This document shows positions 9,389 through 18,853 of a stretch of 64,000 nt of DNA, piece by piece. Position 1 is the first letter of the stretch, and every line of letters begins with the position of its first letter. The stretch comes from Weeksellaceae bacterium (GTDB taxonomy: Bacteria; Bacteroidota; Bacteroidia; Flavobacteriales; Weeksellaceae), in contig JAKLPS010000004.1 of NCBI GenBank assembly GCA_022013695.1, forward strand, positions 91,459-155,458, given 5' to 3'. Under the pieces are notes generated by a model that was not told the DNA's origin, did not search any database, and worked only from the letters and a program-made list of their open reading frames with translations. The translations under genes and the position numbers were made by a program.

Positions 9389-10450
9389 TTAAGCCAAAGG
9401 CTCTTGCTGGCTAAGGCAATGGAAACTTCCCAAGCCCCAGATCATATCAGTAGAATCTATACCGACCACTTCCCGATCGGGAAAGCATTTCTGAATAATT
9501 TTGAGGGCAACCTCGTCCTTTTTGCAATTATAAATGGGGACAATTACGGATTTGTTGGCGATGTAGAAATTGGCGTAAGATGCCGGCAATCTTTGTCCGT
9601 CGCAATAAACCGGATCCGGCATTGGAAGTTCAATAATATTTAGAGGTCTTCCGTCTAAAAGTTTCATTTCTTTTAACTGGCGGATATTATTTTGCAGGAC
9701 TTCATAATTATCATCATCTTTATTATCTTCGATAACTGCCAGAACAGTGTCCACATTTACGAAACGAACGGTATCGTCCACGTGTCCGTCGGTATCGTCG
9801 CCAACGATGCCGTCATCTACCCAAAGCACCTGTTTTTGTCCGTAATATTTTTTCAGATATTCCTCAATTTCTCCTTGTGAAAGATGCGGATTTCTGTTGT
9901 CATTGAGCAGGCAAGATTTGGAAGTCAAGACCGTCCCGGCACCATTGAACTCCACAGAACCGCCTTCCATAATGATTCCTGGATATAGAACAGGAAATCC
10001 TTTTTCTTCAGCTATTTTGGTCGGAATCGCATCGTCTAATTCAAATGGCGGATATTTTCCTCCCCAAGCATTGAAACCCCAATCAATAATGATTTTCTTT
10101 GGTTCTTGTCCTTTTTTATTAATCAAGAAAGCTGGGCCGTGATCTCTGCACCAGGCGTCGTTGGTTTCGTGGAAATAGAATTCGACCTTAGAAATATCTG
10201 CGCCGGCTTTGGCGATATGTTCCATTGCGAAGGCCTGCATTTCCTGATCTTTTACATTGATGGAGACAAATTCTCCTTTAGTTAATTCGGCGATAAATTT
10301 GGCGTAAGCAGGATAGATCCGATTGATTTTTCCAGGCCAGGATTCCTCTTTATGAGGCCAGGAAAGCCAGGTTGCCTCGTGCTCTTCCCATTCTGCGGGA
10401 AAAGTGTAATCGGAGATTTGGAAAGTTTGAGAGATATTATTATTATTCAT
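9389..10450 (-). CDS. aguA: Agmatine deiminase
   Basis: AguA hydrolyses agmatine to N-carbamoylputrescine and ammonia. The 353-residue protein is a guanidino-group-modifying enzyme with the family blocks WCRDHGPAF, WGFNAWGGKYPP, the CLLNDNRNP turn and the DTDGHVDDTVRF segment carrying catalytic Asp/His. The nucleophile is predicted to be C345 in GLGSFHCLSQQ; the usual family sequence is GGGNIHC, so this end is slightly divergent but the His-Cys pair is kept. It is last in a cluster with a lipoprotein gene and aguB, which encodes the next enzyme. Confidence 0.93.
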   Translation of the reverse strand: MNNNNISQTFQISDYTFPAEWEEHEATWLSWPHKEESWPGKINRIYPAYAKFIAELTKGEFVSINVKDQEMQAFAMEHIAKAGADISKVEFYFHETNDAWCRDHGPAFLINKKGQEPKKIIIDWGFNAWGGKYPPFELDDAIPTKIAEEKGFPVLYPGIIMEGGSVEFNGAGTVLTSKSCLLNDNRNPHLSQGEIEEYLKKYYGQKQVLWVDDGIVGDDTDGHVDDTVRFVNVDTVLAVIEDNKDDDNYEVLQNNIRQLKEMKLLDGRPLNIIELPMPDPVYCDGQRLPASYANFYIANKSVIVPIYNCKKDEVALKIIQKCFPDREVVGIDSTDMIWGLGSFHCLSQQEPLA

Positions 10451-10501
10451 TTTTAATTTTTAGGGTTTAGTCTGAGCCTAAACAAGTAATTTTTCCATTT
10501 T

Positions 10502-10820
10502 TTATTTCAACTTCCGCATAACTATGTTATTCAATACAACTGAAATTTTATCATTCTTCAGCGTCGAAGTTCTAATTTCAGGTTTCCCGATAACTGTACT
10601 TCCACAATTACTTAGAATGTTTGCTTTCCATTGAATTTTTTTTATATTTTACAAGCGTTTTGAATAAATCCTCAATAACATATTTGTTTCCCTCACTATC
10701 AGTTATGAAATTTTTATTTTCAAAACTTCTGTTTACTTTTCTATCATCGCCAATAGATATATTTTCTGTATTTTGATGACAAGAAATTAATAAAAGAAAA
10801 ATCCAAACTATTATTTTCAT
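10502..10820 (-). pseudogene. Small lipoprotein gene with a homopolymer frameshift
   Basis: The frame starting at 10820 encodes 70 residues with a lipoprotein signal (IFLLLISC, Cys 14) and stops at 10608 just after a run of eight A on the coding strand (about 10636-10643). Removing one A lets the frame continue past that stop through about 46 more codons, including CGSTVIGKPEIRTSTLKN, to TAA at 10502-10504. The 319-bp span then gives exactly 105 residues. The extension has protein-like composition throughout. It lies 9 bp after aguB and 51 bp before aguA. The family was not recognised. Either the gene is broken or slippery, or the tract is a sequencing error. Confidence 0.65.
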
Positions 10821-10829
10821 GAAAAAATT

Positions 10830-11705
10830 TTATTCTTCATCTATAAAACGTTTTGTAATCGGCGAATAAGTTTCGATTCTTCTGTCTCTCAAAAATGGCC
10901 AGTGCTTTCTCATATAATCTGTCTGCGCCAGATCAACTTCTGTTACAACCACTTCTTCCTGGTCGTGAGAAGCAAGATATAATAATTTTCCCTGAGCATT
11001 CGTTACGAAACTTCCGCCCCAGAATTTCATTGCGCCATCTTGCTCGAAGCCTACTCTATTGACAGAAACTACGGGAAGCCCATTTGCAACCGAGTGAGAT
11101 CGCTGGATGGTTTGCCAGGCATTATATTGATCCTGATTGGTTTCTTCGTCCTGAGTGGTGTCCCAACCAATTGCTGTGGGGTAAAACAAAATATCCGCGC
11201 CCATCAAAGCTGTAATTCTGGATGCTTCGGGATACCACTGATCCCAGCAAATCAAAACACCAACTTTACCGAATTTTGTAGGGAAAACTTTATAACCCAA
11301 ATCGCCCGGCGTGAAGTAGAATTTCTCATAAAATGCAGGATCATCTGGAATGTGCATTTTTCGGTATTTGCCAAGATAAGCTCCGTCTGCATCGATAACA
11401 GCAGTTGTATTATGATAAAGACCCTGCGCTCTTTTCTCGAATAATGAAGCGATGATGACAACGCCCAATTCTTTGGCAACTCCAGACAACGCATCGGTTG
11501 AAGGTCCGGGAATTGGCTCTGCCAAATCGAAATTATGGTAATCTTCGACATCGCAAAAGTATAAAGAAGTGAAAAGCTCCTGCAGACAGACGATCTGTGC
11601 GCCTTTTGCGGCGGCTTCTCGTATTTTTTCGATGGCTTTGCTCAGGTTTTGCTGCTTTTCTGCGGTGCAAGACATCTGAACGGTACCAATTTTTGCTTTC
11701 GACAT
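10830..11705 (-). CDS. aguB: N-carbamoylputrescine amidohydrolase
   Basis: AguB hydrolyses N-carbamoylputrescine to putrescine, CO2 and ammonia, completing the route begun by AguA. The 291-residue nitrilase-superfamily protein has the catalytic triad E43 (LQELF), K116 (YRKMHIP) and C153 (LICWDQWYPE), and the C-terminal WPFLRDRRIETY segment typical of plant and bacterial carbamoylputrescine amidases. It is the first gene of the agmatine cluster and has its own promoter at 11722-11750. The cluster lacks a transporter, so it probably supports biosynthesis of putrescine from arginine-derived agmatine. Confidence 0.94.
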   Translation of the reverse strand: MSKAKIGTVQMSCTAEKQQNLSKAIEKIREAAAKGAQIVCLQELFTSLYFCDVEDYHNFDLAEPIPGPSTDALSGVAKELGVVIIASLFEKRAQGLYHNTTAVIDADGAYLGKYRKMHIPDDPAFYEKFYFTPGDLGYKVFPTKFGKVGVLICWDQWYPEASRITALMGADILFYPTAIGWDTTQDEETNQDQYNAWQTIQRSHSVANGLPVVSVNRVGFEQDGAMKFWGGSFVTNAQGKLLYLASHDQEEVVVTEVDLAQTDYMRKHWPFLRDRRIETYSPITKRFIDEE

Positions 11706-11721
11706 TTTCTGAAAATTTTTA

Positions 11722-11750
11722 CAAAAATACTAAGATTATAGGGAATCAAA
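11722..11750 (-). promoter_or_regulatory. Promoter of the agmatine cluster
   Basis: The minus strand has TTTG (11747-11750) 17 nt before TATTTTTG (11722-11729), a full -7 match. The predicted transcript would start about 10 nt before the aguB start codon. Confidence 0.55.
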
Positions 11751-11880
11751 ATGCTGCCGGAAAAATCGGTGCGATATTATGCAAAATTAATTTAGAAATC
11801 AGCATTTTCTATTTCTTAAAGCTCAAAATCCTGCGGAATATTTTACCTTTACATCCTATATAAAACATCCAATACCAACG

Positions 11881-12291
11881 ATGAATTACCACACCAGAAA
11901 ATGGATAAAGCCAGAAGATCTCAATCCGAACCAATCACTTTTCGGAGGCAGATTGTTGCAATGGATCGACGAGGAAGCGGCGTTGTACGCCATTATTCAG
12001 CTGGAAAATACGAGGACGGTCACCAAATACATTTCTGAAATCAACTTTGTAAGTTCGGCCAAGCAGGGCGATATTATAGAAATCGGAATCGAGGCGGTGG
12101 AATTCGGGAGGTCATCTCTCACATTACGCTGTGAAGTCCGAAACAAAATGACACACCAAAAAATCATCACGATTGAAAGATTGGTTTTCGTCGCATTAGA
12201 TGAAGATGGAAATCCCAAACCACACGGCAAAACCAAAATCGAATATGTGGAAGACCGGCTGAATGTAAAAAATACTTCGCATGAAAAATAA
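11881..12291 (+). CDS. Acyl-CoA thioesterase (hotdog fold)
   Basis: The 136-residue protein is a single hotdog domain of the YciA/acyl-CoA hydrolase type: LFGGRLLQWIDEEAALYA contains the conserved central helix with acidic residues, then ISEINFVSSAKQGDIIEI and a RLVFVALDEDGNPKPH C-terminal strand. Such enzymes cleave acyl-CoA to free acid and CoA in the cytoplasm; chain-length preference cannot be read from sequence. It is divergent from aguB. Confidence 0.88.
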   Translation: MNYHTRKWIKPEDLNPNQSLFGGRLLQWIDEEAALYAIIQLENTRTVTKYISEINFVSSAKQGDIIEIGIEAVEFGRSSLTLRCEVRNKMTHQKIITIERLVFVALDEDGNPKPHGKTKIEYVEDRLNVKNTSHEK

Positions 12292-12454
12292 ATCTGAAGA
12301 ATAAGGGCCTAAATATTTTTGGAAAAACTGATTAAAATTAAGAAATCGCATCATCCTATTTTAGCTATTGTTTTTGATAAAAATCGTGAAATAATTAACC
12401 GTTAAAACCGTACAATTTGCTAAAGATGATGATTTTGGCAAAGTATTTTTTCTG

Positions 12455-13459
12455 ATGAGCACAAAATCCAAATTTTTCCGACTTAGCAATCCGATTATCC
12501 AGAGTTTTTCTTTTGAGAAATTTTTGCAGAAATTGCCATTTCGAGATTTGATTTTGGTTTATCATTTGGCTTCTGATGAAGAGGTGAAACATGTCAAGCA
12601 CTTGTTTCCTTATCGGTCCGTAAAACAATTTGAAAATGATCTCGATTTTCTTTCCCAATATTTCGATTTCCTAGATTGGGAAACTTTTATCAAAGAGAAA
12701 ACGGAAAAAGTAAGCAGAAAAAAGCCTACCATTCTCCTGACTTTTGATGATGGCTATTGCGAGTTTTATGACATCATTGCACCAATTCTTAAACGAAAAG
12801 GAATCTTTGCGGTTCAATTTATCAATCCAAAATTCATTGATAACCAAGACTTGATGTGGCGAAATAAAGTCAGCCTGCTTGTTAAGGAACTTGTTGATCA
12901 TAAACGATCTAAAGACAAAATGCTGAAATATAAACCAGCGGAATTACAGAAAAACATTTTATCCGTCAGCTTTCAGAATCAAAATCAGCTGGACGAGGTT
13001 GCACAACTTTTGGAAATCGATTTCAATGACTATCTCAAAAAAAATCCTATTTATCTCACGACTGAGCAAGTGCGACAACTGAAAAATGATGGTTTCGGAA
13101 TCAGTTCTCACGGCTGGGATCATCCGTTTTACAACCAACTTTCACTGGCTGATCAACTGAAAAACACGCAGAAATCGTTAAATTTTATGAAAGAAAATCA
13201 GTTTCTGAATGACTCTTTTGCCTTTCCTTTTACCGATCATTTGGTTACTAATGAATTTTTTGATTCAATATTCAACCAAAATCCTGATTTGAAATTTACT
13301 TTTGGCGCCGCTGGTCTCAAACTCGATAATTACGCAAGAAATTTGCAGAGAATTCCGATGGAAATCGGAAATTATTCGGCAAAAGAACTGCTAAAAAACG
13401 AGATTCTCTATTATCAAATATTACAGAAATTCAAGAAAAATAAGATTATCCGGAGCTGA
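12455..13459 (+). CDS. Polysaccharide deacetylase family protein
   Basis: The 334-residue protein has a NodB-type catalytic domain: TFDDG at 96-100 holds the catalytic and metal-binding Asp pair, and SHGWDHP at 218-224 gives the metal histidines. The family removes acetyl or similar groups from polysaccharides or other N-acyl substrates. There is no obvious signal peptide, and a long insert lies between the motifs, unlike classical peptidoglycan deacetylases. The substrate is unknown. The next gene, a GNAT acetyltransferase, starts 51 bp downstream, so the pair may act on the same glycan pathway; this is only inference. Confidence 0.8.
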   Translation: MSTKSKFFRLSNPIIQSFSFEKFLQKLPFRDLILVYHLASDEEVKHVKHLFPYRSVKQFENDLDFLSQYFDFLDWETFIKEKTEKVSRKKPTILLTFDDGYCEFYDIIAPILKRKGIFAVQFINPKFIDNQDLMWRNKVSLLVKELVDHKRSKDKMLKYKPAELQKNILSVSFQNQNQLDEVAQLLEIDFNDYLKKNPIYLTTEQVRQLKNDGFGISSHGWDHPFYNQLSLADQLKNTQKSLNFMKENQFLNDSFAFPFTDHLVTNEFFDSIFNQNPDLKFTFGAAGLKLDNYARNLQRIPMEIGNYSAKELLKNEILYYQILQKFKKNKIIRS

Positions 13460-13510
13460 AAATGAGGCTTGGACTAAAGTCTTGCTTATATTTGTCGAAA
13501 CTATTTTTCT

Positions 13511-14581
13511 GTGATCAATATCGTCGGGCTTAATAAACTGCAACTCAAAGGATTCACCGCTTGTGAACATTTTCAAAAGTTAGCCTTTGCGCCGATATCG
13601 GCTTTCCGAGAGATTTCGCAAACGCATAATCCGCGAGCGAATGATGACGATGTTCTGCTCTTTTTAGCTTATAATGCTGACCAATTAGCGGGATATTTTG
13701 GTATTTTACCAGACGAGTTGACACTTCCGGACGGCGAAAAAATCCATTTCGGATGGCTTTCCACGCTTTTTGTGAGCGAAGATTTCCGTGGGCTGAAGAT
13801 TGCGCCGCAACTTCTTCTTGCGGCAGAAAAAGCTTACAGCCAAAATCTTATGGTAACCGAGTTTACGCCGAGTGCGGAAAGGCTCTATCGCAAAAGTGCG
13901 ATGTTTGAGGATTTTGCGATAAAAAATGGCGTTCGTTATTACTTCCAATCCAATCTTGCGCAGATTTTGCCATCGAAAAGAGAAATTTTCGCGAAGAACA
14001 AAAAGATACTGAAACATACTGATAATCTGGTTAATACATTCATTCCCTACTTCAGTCCGGGGAAAAATCATCTTTACAAAATCTCAAAAAGTATTGATAA
14101 AAATCTGGATCACTTCATTGCGAAAGAGAAGAAAAATCCGATCGGCAGAAGTTCCGAAGAATTCCGATGGATGCTGGATTTTCCGTGGCTTTCTACAGAA
14201 AAAGAGCAGCCCGATTATCTATTTTCATCTTATTCCAAAGATTATGATATGTTTTGGGTGTCGGTTTATCAGCATCAGGAGATTGTTTCTGCGATGCTCT
14301 GTTCTGCTCGGGACGGGCATTTGAAAGTGCTTTATTACTTTGGAAATATCGGTTTGAACGTGGAAATATTACCAAAAATCATCAAGAAATATAAAATCAA
14401 AATGATGACCATCTTTGACGGTCAGATCAACTCCGCCATCCAAAAAAACAAAATACCAAAAGCGCTTTACAAACGTCCGATGCGCCGGAAATATATGATT
14501 CACAGCGGATTTCGGGAAAAACTGGGAGAGAATTTCGATTTCAAATTTATGGACGGCGATGGTGATTTTTCTTTTACTTAG
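13511..14581 (+). CDS. GNAT family N-acetyltransferase
   Basis: The 356-residue protein uses a GTG start at 13511. Residues about 1-150 show a GNAT fold, with the HFGWLSTLFVSEDFRGLKIAPQLL stretch (given as two parts: HFGWLSTLFV and SEDFRGLKIAPQLL) covering strand 4 and the acetyl-CoA loop. The remainder resembles the large GNAT proteins found near cell-surface polysaccharide genes. No membrane segment or signal peptide is present. The acceptor is unknown. It follows the polysaccharide deacetylase closely and is probably co-transcribed. Confidence 0.75.
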   Translation: MINIVGLNKLQLKGFTACEHFQKLAFAPISAFREISQTHNPRANDDDVLLFLAYNADQLAGYFGILPDELTLPDGEKIHFGWLSTLFVSEDFRGLKIAPQLLLAAEKAYSQNLMVTEFTPSAERLYRKSAMFEDFAIKNGVRYYFQSNLAQILPSKREIFAKNKKILKHTDNLVNTFIPYFSPGKNHLYKISKSIDKNLDHFIAKEKKNPIGRSSEEFRWMLDFPWLSTEKEQPDYLFSSYSKDYDMFWVSVYQHQEIVSAMLCSARDGHLKVLYYFGNIGLNVEILPKIIKKYKIKMMTIFDGQINSAIQKNKIPKALYKRPMRRKYMIHSGFREKLGENFDFKFMDGDGDFSFT

Positions 14582-14620
14582 TTCCTTGCAGTTGTGGTTT
14601 TTTAAGGATGATTACAGGGG

Positions 14621-16117
14621 CTATTTCTCAAAATAAACGGGGTTGCTCACTAAGATGAGATTGTTTTTGTCGTCATAGACTTTTGCATAGATATGAGTGT
14701 TGTTTTTATCTATTTTATAGTTTATTTCAACATTTGCTTCATTGGTGGGAATATTTTTGGTGAATTGATTTTCAACTTTTCCATTAACGACCAACTCTAC
14801 TTTTCCATTTTGCGCCCCTTTAACAATTATAGAAATCGTAATCAGGTCTGCTATTTTTGCTTTTAAAGTCGATCCCATTTCGATTTTTTCAGAAGTGTTG
14901 GCGGCAAAAACATCAATAAATCTGTCTGGGGTTCCTTCTACATCTACAAAAGCCTTTCCGCTTTTTAAACCAGCTAATAGCGCATTTACAGAAAGTTCTT
15001 TCATAAATATGACCGTTGTTGGGCGTCCAATATTATCTATTGTAGCACTGTTTTCCGAAGACCGATGGTCATCACTACCTCCGATGGCGGTGATGTGTTG
15101 CCCTTCATTCAGCAATTTGTGCCACAAATCCCATCCTTGTATTTTACCTTCAAGACTCATATTCATACTTCCTCCATTTAAAATTTCTACGGTAGAAATT
15201 ACATTTTTTGGAATATCATTTATTTGCCACCCACAGCCCATACAGTTTTCTCCAGAGGGAACTCCGGCGTGATTGATCGAAACTATACCTCCTGCTTGGT
15301 TCACAATATCCATCCATTTTTTGGATTCGGAATAAGACGGCTTCAAAGTTCTGAAATCTAGGAAATCTGTTAGACCAAAAACGTTGGAATGGCCATAAAA
15401 TGTGGTAATCTCTCTGCCTGGCACCAATAGTATTTGGTTAAAATAAGGCTGAAGCTCGCGAAGAGCTTCAGCATGAGAATTGGTATTATGATCGGTCAAC
15501 GCGATAAAATCTAAAGATTTATTTGCAGCAGCTTCTACTACTTTGAAGACGGGACAGGGCGCATCTAGTCCAGACTGTGCTTTGCATTTACCATCGCTGT
15601 TTCCGCTGTGCATATGAAAATCTCCCCTGTACCAGCCGGGCTTGGTATTGATGGGCCTGTCATAAAATTCGGTGATCTTATAATCTGTGTCGATATAAAT
15701 TTTTGCTTCGTAATTTGCTTTTACATTTTCTTTGATATTGGGAATCCCTAATAAAAGTTTCCATTGACCAGCGGGTAAGGCTCCTGCTAAATAGCCGGGC
15801 GTTGCATCTTGATCGCTGATGGTAAAAGAATCCCTAGTTCCACCACTCCATCCTCGAAATTTTTCTGGATCCAGAATCCCTAAATCTATGGTGGTTCTTT
15901 GATTTCTATTATAAGTAAAATAGACTGTCATCCGTTTTACATTATCAGGAATAGCAAAGGGAACTTCTAGGTAGGTCTGAAAACTTTTTCTATCGACTGA
16001 TCCTTTTAGAGTTAGGAAAGGTTTGCTGCTCAATTCTGACTGATATTGTGCATTTGTTTTTACAGAAATAAACTGAAAAAGTATAAGTAAGGCACAAACA
16101 ATTCTGCTTTGTTTCAT
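14621..16117 (-). CDS. Secreted CehA/McbA-type PHP-domain metallohydrolase
   Basis: The 498-residue protein has a signal peptide ending near residue 23 (SVKTNAQ), an N-terminal beta-sandwich, then a PHP domain. Visible metal ligands are HMH at 168-170, LTDHN at 207-211, GREIT at 234-238 with H243 after it, a later SINHAG and GGSDDHRS. These match the CehA/McbA group, hydrolases first known from carbamate pesticide breakdown, whose natural substrates are mostly unknown but often phosphoesters. A C-terminal beta domain (about 410-498) ends the protein. The upstream TonB receptor gene ends 3 bp before it, so they are one operon and probably handle the same nutrient. Confidence 0.85.
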   Translation of the reverse strand: MKQSRIVCALLILFQFISVKTNAQYQSELSSKPFLTLKGSVDRKSFQTYLEVPFAIPDNVKRMTVYFTYNRNQRTTIDLGILDPEKFRGWSGGTRDSFTISDQDATPGYLAGALPAGQWKLLLGIPNIKENVKANYEAKIYIDTDYKITEFYDRPINTKPGWYRGDFHMHSGNSDGKCKAQSGLDAPCPVFKVVEAAANKSLDFIALTDHNTNSHAEALRELQPYFNQILLVPGREITTFYGHSNVFGLTDFLDFRTLKPSYSESKKWMDIVNQAGGIVSINHAGVPSGENCMGCGWQINDIPKNVISTVEILNGGSMNMSLEGKIQGWDLWHKLLNEGQHITAIGGSDDHRSSENSATIDNIGRPTTVIFMKELSVNALLAGLKSGKAFVDVEGTPDRFIDVFAANTSEKIEMGSTLKAKIADLITISIIVKGAQNGKVELVVNGKVENQFTKNIPTNEANVEINYKIDKNNTHIYAKVYDDKNNLILVSNPVYFEK

Positions 16118-16120
16118 TTT

Positions 16121-18853
16121 TTAAAATTTATAGCGGAGTTCAATTTTAAAACTTCTTCCTAATAATGGCCTTGCAATAAAAGAACTGGCTCCAACATCTG
16201 CATTTTGAACTTCGCCTTGTCTTGGATTTCCTTCTGTCAATCCTAAAGAATTGTTTAGGTTGTCGATAATTCCAAATAGCGAAATGTGCTCATTTAATTT
16301 TGCCTCTGCATTGACGTCGATTTTTACGTAATGTGGCAGCACAACAGAGTTGGCGACATCAACATATCTTTTATCTTCATATTCTAAAGGCACTTGCAGA
16401 CGAAACATCGTTCCTTTAAAATTAAATCCTGGAACCAAACGAAAAGAAACAGCTGGAATTCTGATGAGCTGTTTTCCGTTATAATCATTATACACTCCTT
16501 TATTATCGGTGTATTCCAAGCCTTTGTATTTTGCATCCTGTAATGTTGCAGTGGCAGAAATATCAAACCATTTCACTGGAAAAAAGCCACCTTCCAACTC
16601 CAAACCAAACGTTTTGGTGTTTGCATAAAGATTTTGAGGTGAATTGGTTCCGCTTACGCTGAATACGTAGTTGGTAAAGCCCACATTGTCATATTTGGTG
16701 TAAAAACCAGTGGCATAAAATGATAAAACATGCGTGCTGAATTTATACCCGATTTCGGCTAAATCCATTGTTTGCGTTACTGGTGTCGCAGTTACATTGG
16801 TAACATAAGCTCCTAACCCCGGAATTCTTGCTGCAGAAGTGTAACGGGCAAATATTCCCATATTGCTTCCGAATTGATAGTTGGATCCCACAGTCCAAGT
16901 TGTATAGTTAAATTTTTGATTGTAAGAAGGGAAAAGGCCGTTTCCTGTCAAAATATTAGAAGAAGCGAAGGTACCCAGATTTACCGATTTTGTTTGTTCT
17001 ACAACGCCTTGAGTCTGGTTGTTTTCCCATCTAAAACCAGCATCAAGTCGCAAGTCCTCGGTAATTTGCCATTCGTCGCTAATGTAAAGCGCATTGGTAG
17101 TTTGTTCTCCGTGAGCATTTGCAAATTCGTAGCCATATCTGTAAATCCCATTATCTGTATAGGTTTTAAGAACTTTGCCGTTCGCATCTAAAGCAACTAA
17201 ATTCAGCAGTTGCGAATTATTCCTTACGTCCAATAATGCTATGGATGAATATCTATTAAAATCTTCTGCAAAATGGGAATAGTAATAGCCAATATTAAAA
17301 TCGTGTGTTGTTTTCCCCATCTCAAAAATTCTCGAAATTCTGATATCATTATCCGTTTCTTTTACTGGAAGTGTCAAGCCACGAAGACCACCCAACATCA
17401 TTAAACCATTGCCGTTTTGGTTGGCCAAATCAAATGTGCTTCCAGAGTTCACATAGCTTAAACCTAAAGATTGTGCGCCAGGAACGGTGCTAAGAAGAGC
17501 GACCTGACCCGCAATAAAACTTTTTGCCGTCATCATGGAGTTAGGAAATACACCATTTCTTTGCGTCGAGGTATTAGAAAATCGGAACGTATTTTTAAGA
17601 GTCCATTTATCCAATATTTCTGTGTTGAATTTTAGAGTTACTTGATCACGTTTTACCGAGGTTCCTAAGGTATTATCGAAATTGTAATAATTACCATCGC
17701 CTTGTAGCATTTCAGATTTTTGCGTATCGGGACCTGCGACAGTTCCGTAATGCCCATCGAATCCCGGCACGGCAACAATTTTACCATTCTGATACACCAT
17801 CGGAATGCCGAGATAAAGCATTACATTGTCATCTAATCTTTTATAATCTAAATTTACAGAAGTCTTGTCCCATTTTCTTCCTAACGAAACGCGGAATTGG
17901 CCTCCGTTATTTCCCGTAAAACCAGGATTTCTGATGCCTTTGTCTGTTCTGTAAAATCCGCCAATCGAAAGTTTCCACTCATCAATAGGCGCTCCGACCC
18001 AAAAATCTGTTCTGAAAAGATCTCTGGTTCCTGCCGTGAACTTGATTAATCCCTCTGTTTTGCTTCCCACATTGCGTGGAATAAAATTGACAGCTCCAGC
18101 AGGAGCATTGGAATAAAATACAGAAGAAGGACCGCCCCTCACCACTTCTATTGTTTGAATGGTTTCATCAAATCTGAAAGCCTGATCGGCATTCAAATAT
18201 CCTAAAGCCGGATCGTGCTGAACAGGTACACCATCTTCTAAAAGCTGAATCGAGCCATAGCCATCCACCGGTACACCTCGTGCTCTTACGTTTCCACTCG
18301 CTTCACCGCCAGAAGATTCCACCCATAATCCCGGAACTGATTTCAGAGTTTCGGTAACACTGGTAGGCGATTGTAAACTTAATGCTTTGGAATTGATGGT
18401 TGTGACAGAATAGCTTGTTGCCAGTTTCGTTCTCTTGTTGGTACCGGCACGTCCTGTTAGAACCACTTCATTGATATTATAAGCCTCGTCTTCCAAAGAA
18501 ATCTGTAGTTCTTTTTCGCTACCTATTTTAATTTGAAAAGAACTATAGCCTTCGGCACTGACAATTAAAACGCCATCTTCTGGCGCCTCGATGCTGAAAT
18601 TTCCTTCAGAATCGGTATAAACAACTTCTTTTCCGTCTGCTAGCGTAACTTTCGCACCTTTAATTGGTTCTCCTTTAGAATTTTGCACCTTTCCTCTTAT
18701 TAAATCGAGTAAATCTGATGCGAAACTTGTAGAGAGTACAAAATCGTGTTTGCAATTCTTGTTTAAGTCAGTTGCTTTTACTGTGTTGCCAAGCAAACAA
18801 CAGGCTGTTACCATCGTTAGAAATAGTGAGTTTTTCAAATTAGTAATTTTCAT
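16121..18853 (-). CDS. TonB-dependent outer-membrane receptor with carboxypeptidase-like N-domain
   Basis: The 910-residue protein has a signal peptide, a carboxypeptidase-D regulatory-like domain at about 50-130 (LIRGKVQNSKGEPIKGAKV), a plug domain at about 140-270 (TETLKSVPGLWVESSGG, RVRARGVPVDG-like), and a C-terminal beta-barrel ending in Phe (ELRYKF). It is FecA/CirA-like rather than SusC; no SusD gene is adjacent. It would import a ligand across the outer membrane with TonB energy. Its partner 3 bp downstream is a secreted PHP metallohydrolase, which suggests uptake tied to extracellular or periplasmic hydrolysis. The ligand is unknown. Confidence 0.92.
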   Translation of the reverse strand: MKITNLKNSLFLTMVTACCLLGNTVKATDLNKNCKHDFVLSTSFASDLLDLIRGKVQNSKGEPIKGAKVTLADGKEVVYTDSEGNFSIEAPEDGVLIVSAEGYSSFQIKIGSEKELQISLEDEAYNINEVVLTGRAGTNKRTKLATSYSVTTINSKALSLQSPTSVTETLKSVPGLWVESSGGEASGNVRARGVPVDGYGSIQLLEDGVPVQHDPALGYLNADQAFRFDETIQTIEVVRGGPSSVFYSNAPAGAVNFIPRNVGSKTEGLIKFTAGTRDLFRTDFWVGAPIDEWKLSIGGFYRTDKGIRNPGFTGNNGGQFRVSLGRKWDKTSVNLDYKRLDDNVMLYLGIPMVYQNGKIVAVPGFDGHYGTVAGPDTQKSEMLQGDGNYYNFDNTLGTSVKRDQVTLKFNTEILDKWTLKNTFRFSNTSTQRNGVFPNSMMTAKSFIAGQVALLSTVPGAQSLGLSYVNSGSTFDLANQNGNGLMMLGGLRGLTLPVKETDNDIRISRIFEMGKTTHDFNIGYYYSHFAEDFNRYSSIALLDVRNNSQLLNLVALDANGKVLKTYTDNGIYRYGYEFANAHGEQTTNALYISDEWQITEDLRLDAGFRWENNQTQGVVEQTKSVNLGTFASSNILTGNGLFPSYNQKFNYTTWTVGSNYQFGSNMGIFARYTSAARIPGLGAYVTNVTATPVTQTMDLAEIGYKFSTHVLSFYATGFYTKYDNVGFTNYVFSVSGTNSPQNLYANTKTFGLELEGGFFPVKWFDISATATLQDAKYKGLEYTDNKGVYNDYNGKQLIRIPAVSFRLVPGFNFKGTMFRLQVPLEYEDKRYVDVANSVVLPHYVKIDVNAEAKLNEHISLFGIIDNLNNSLGLTEGNPRQGEVQNADVGASSFIARPLLGRSFKIELRYKF

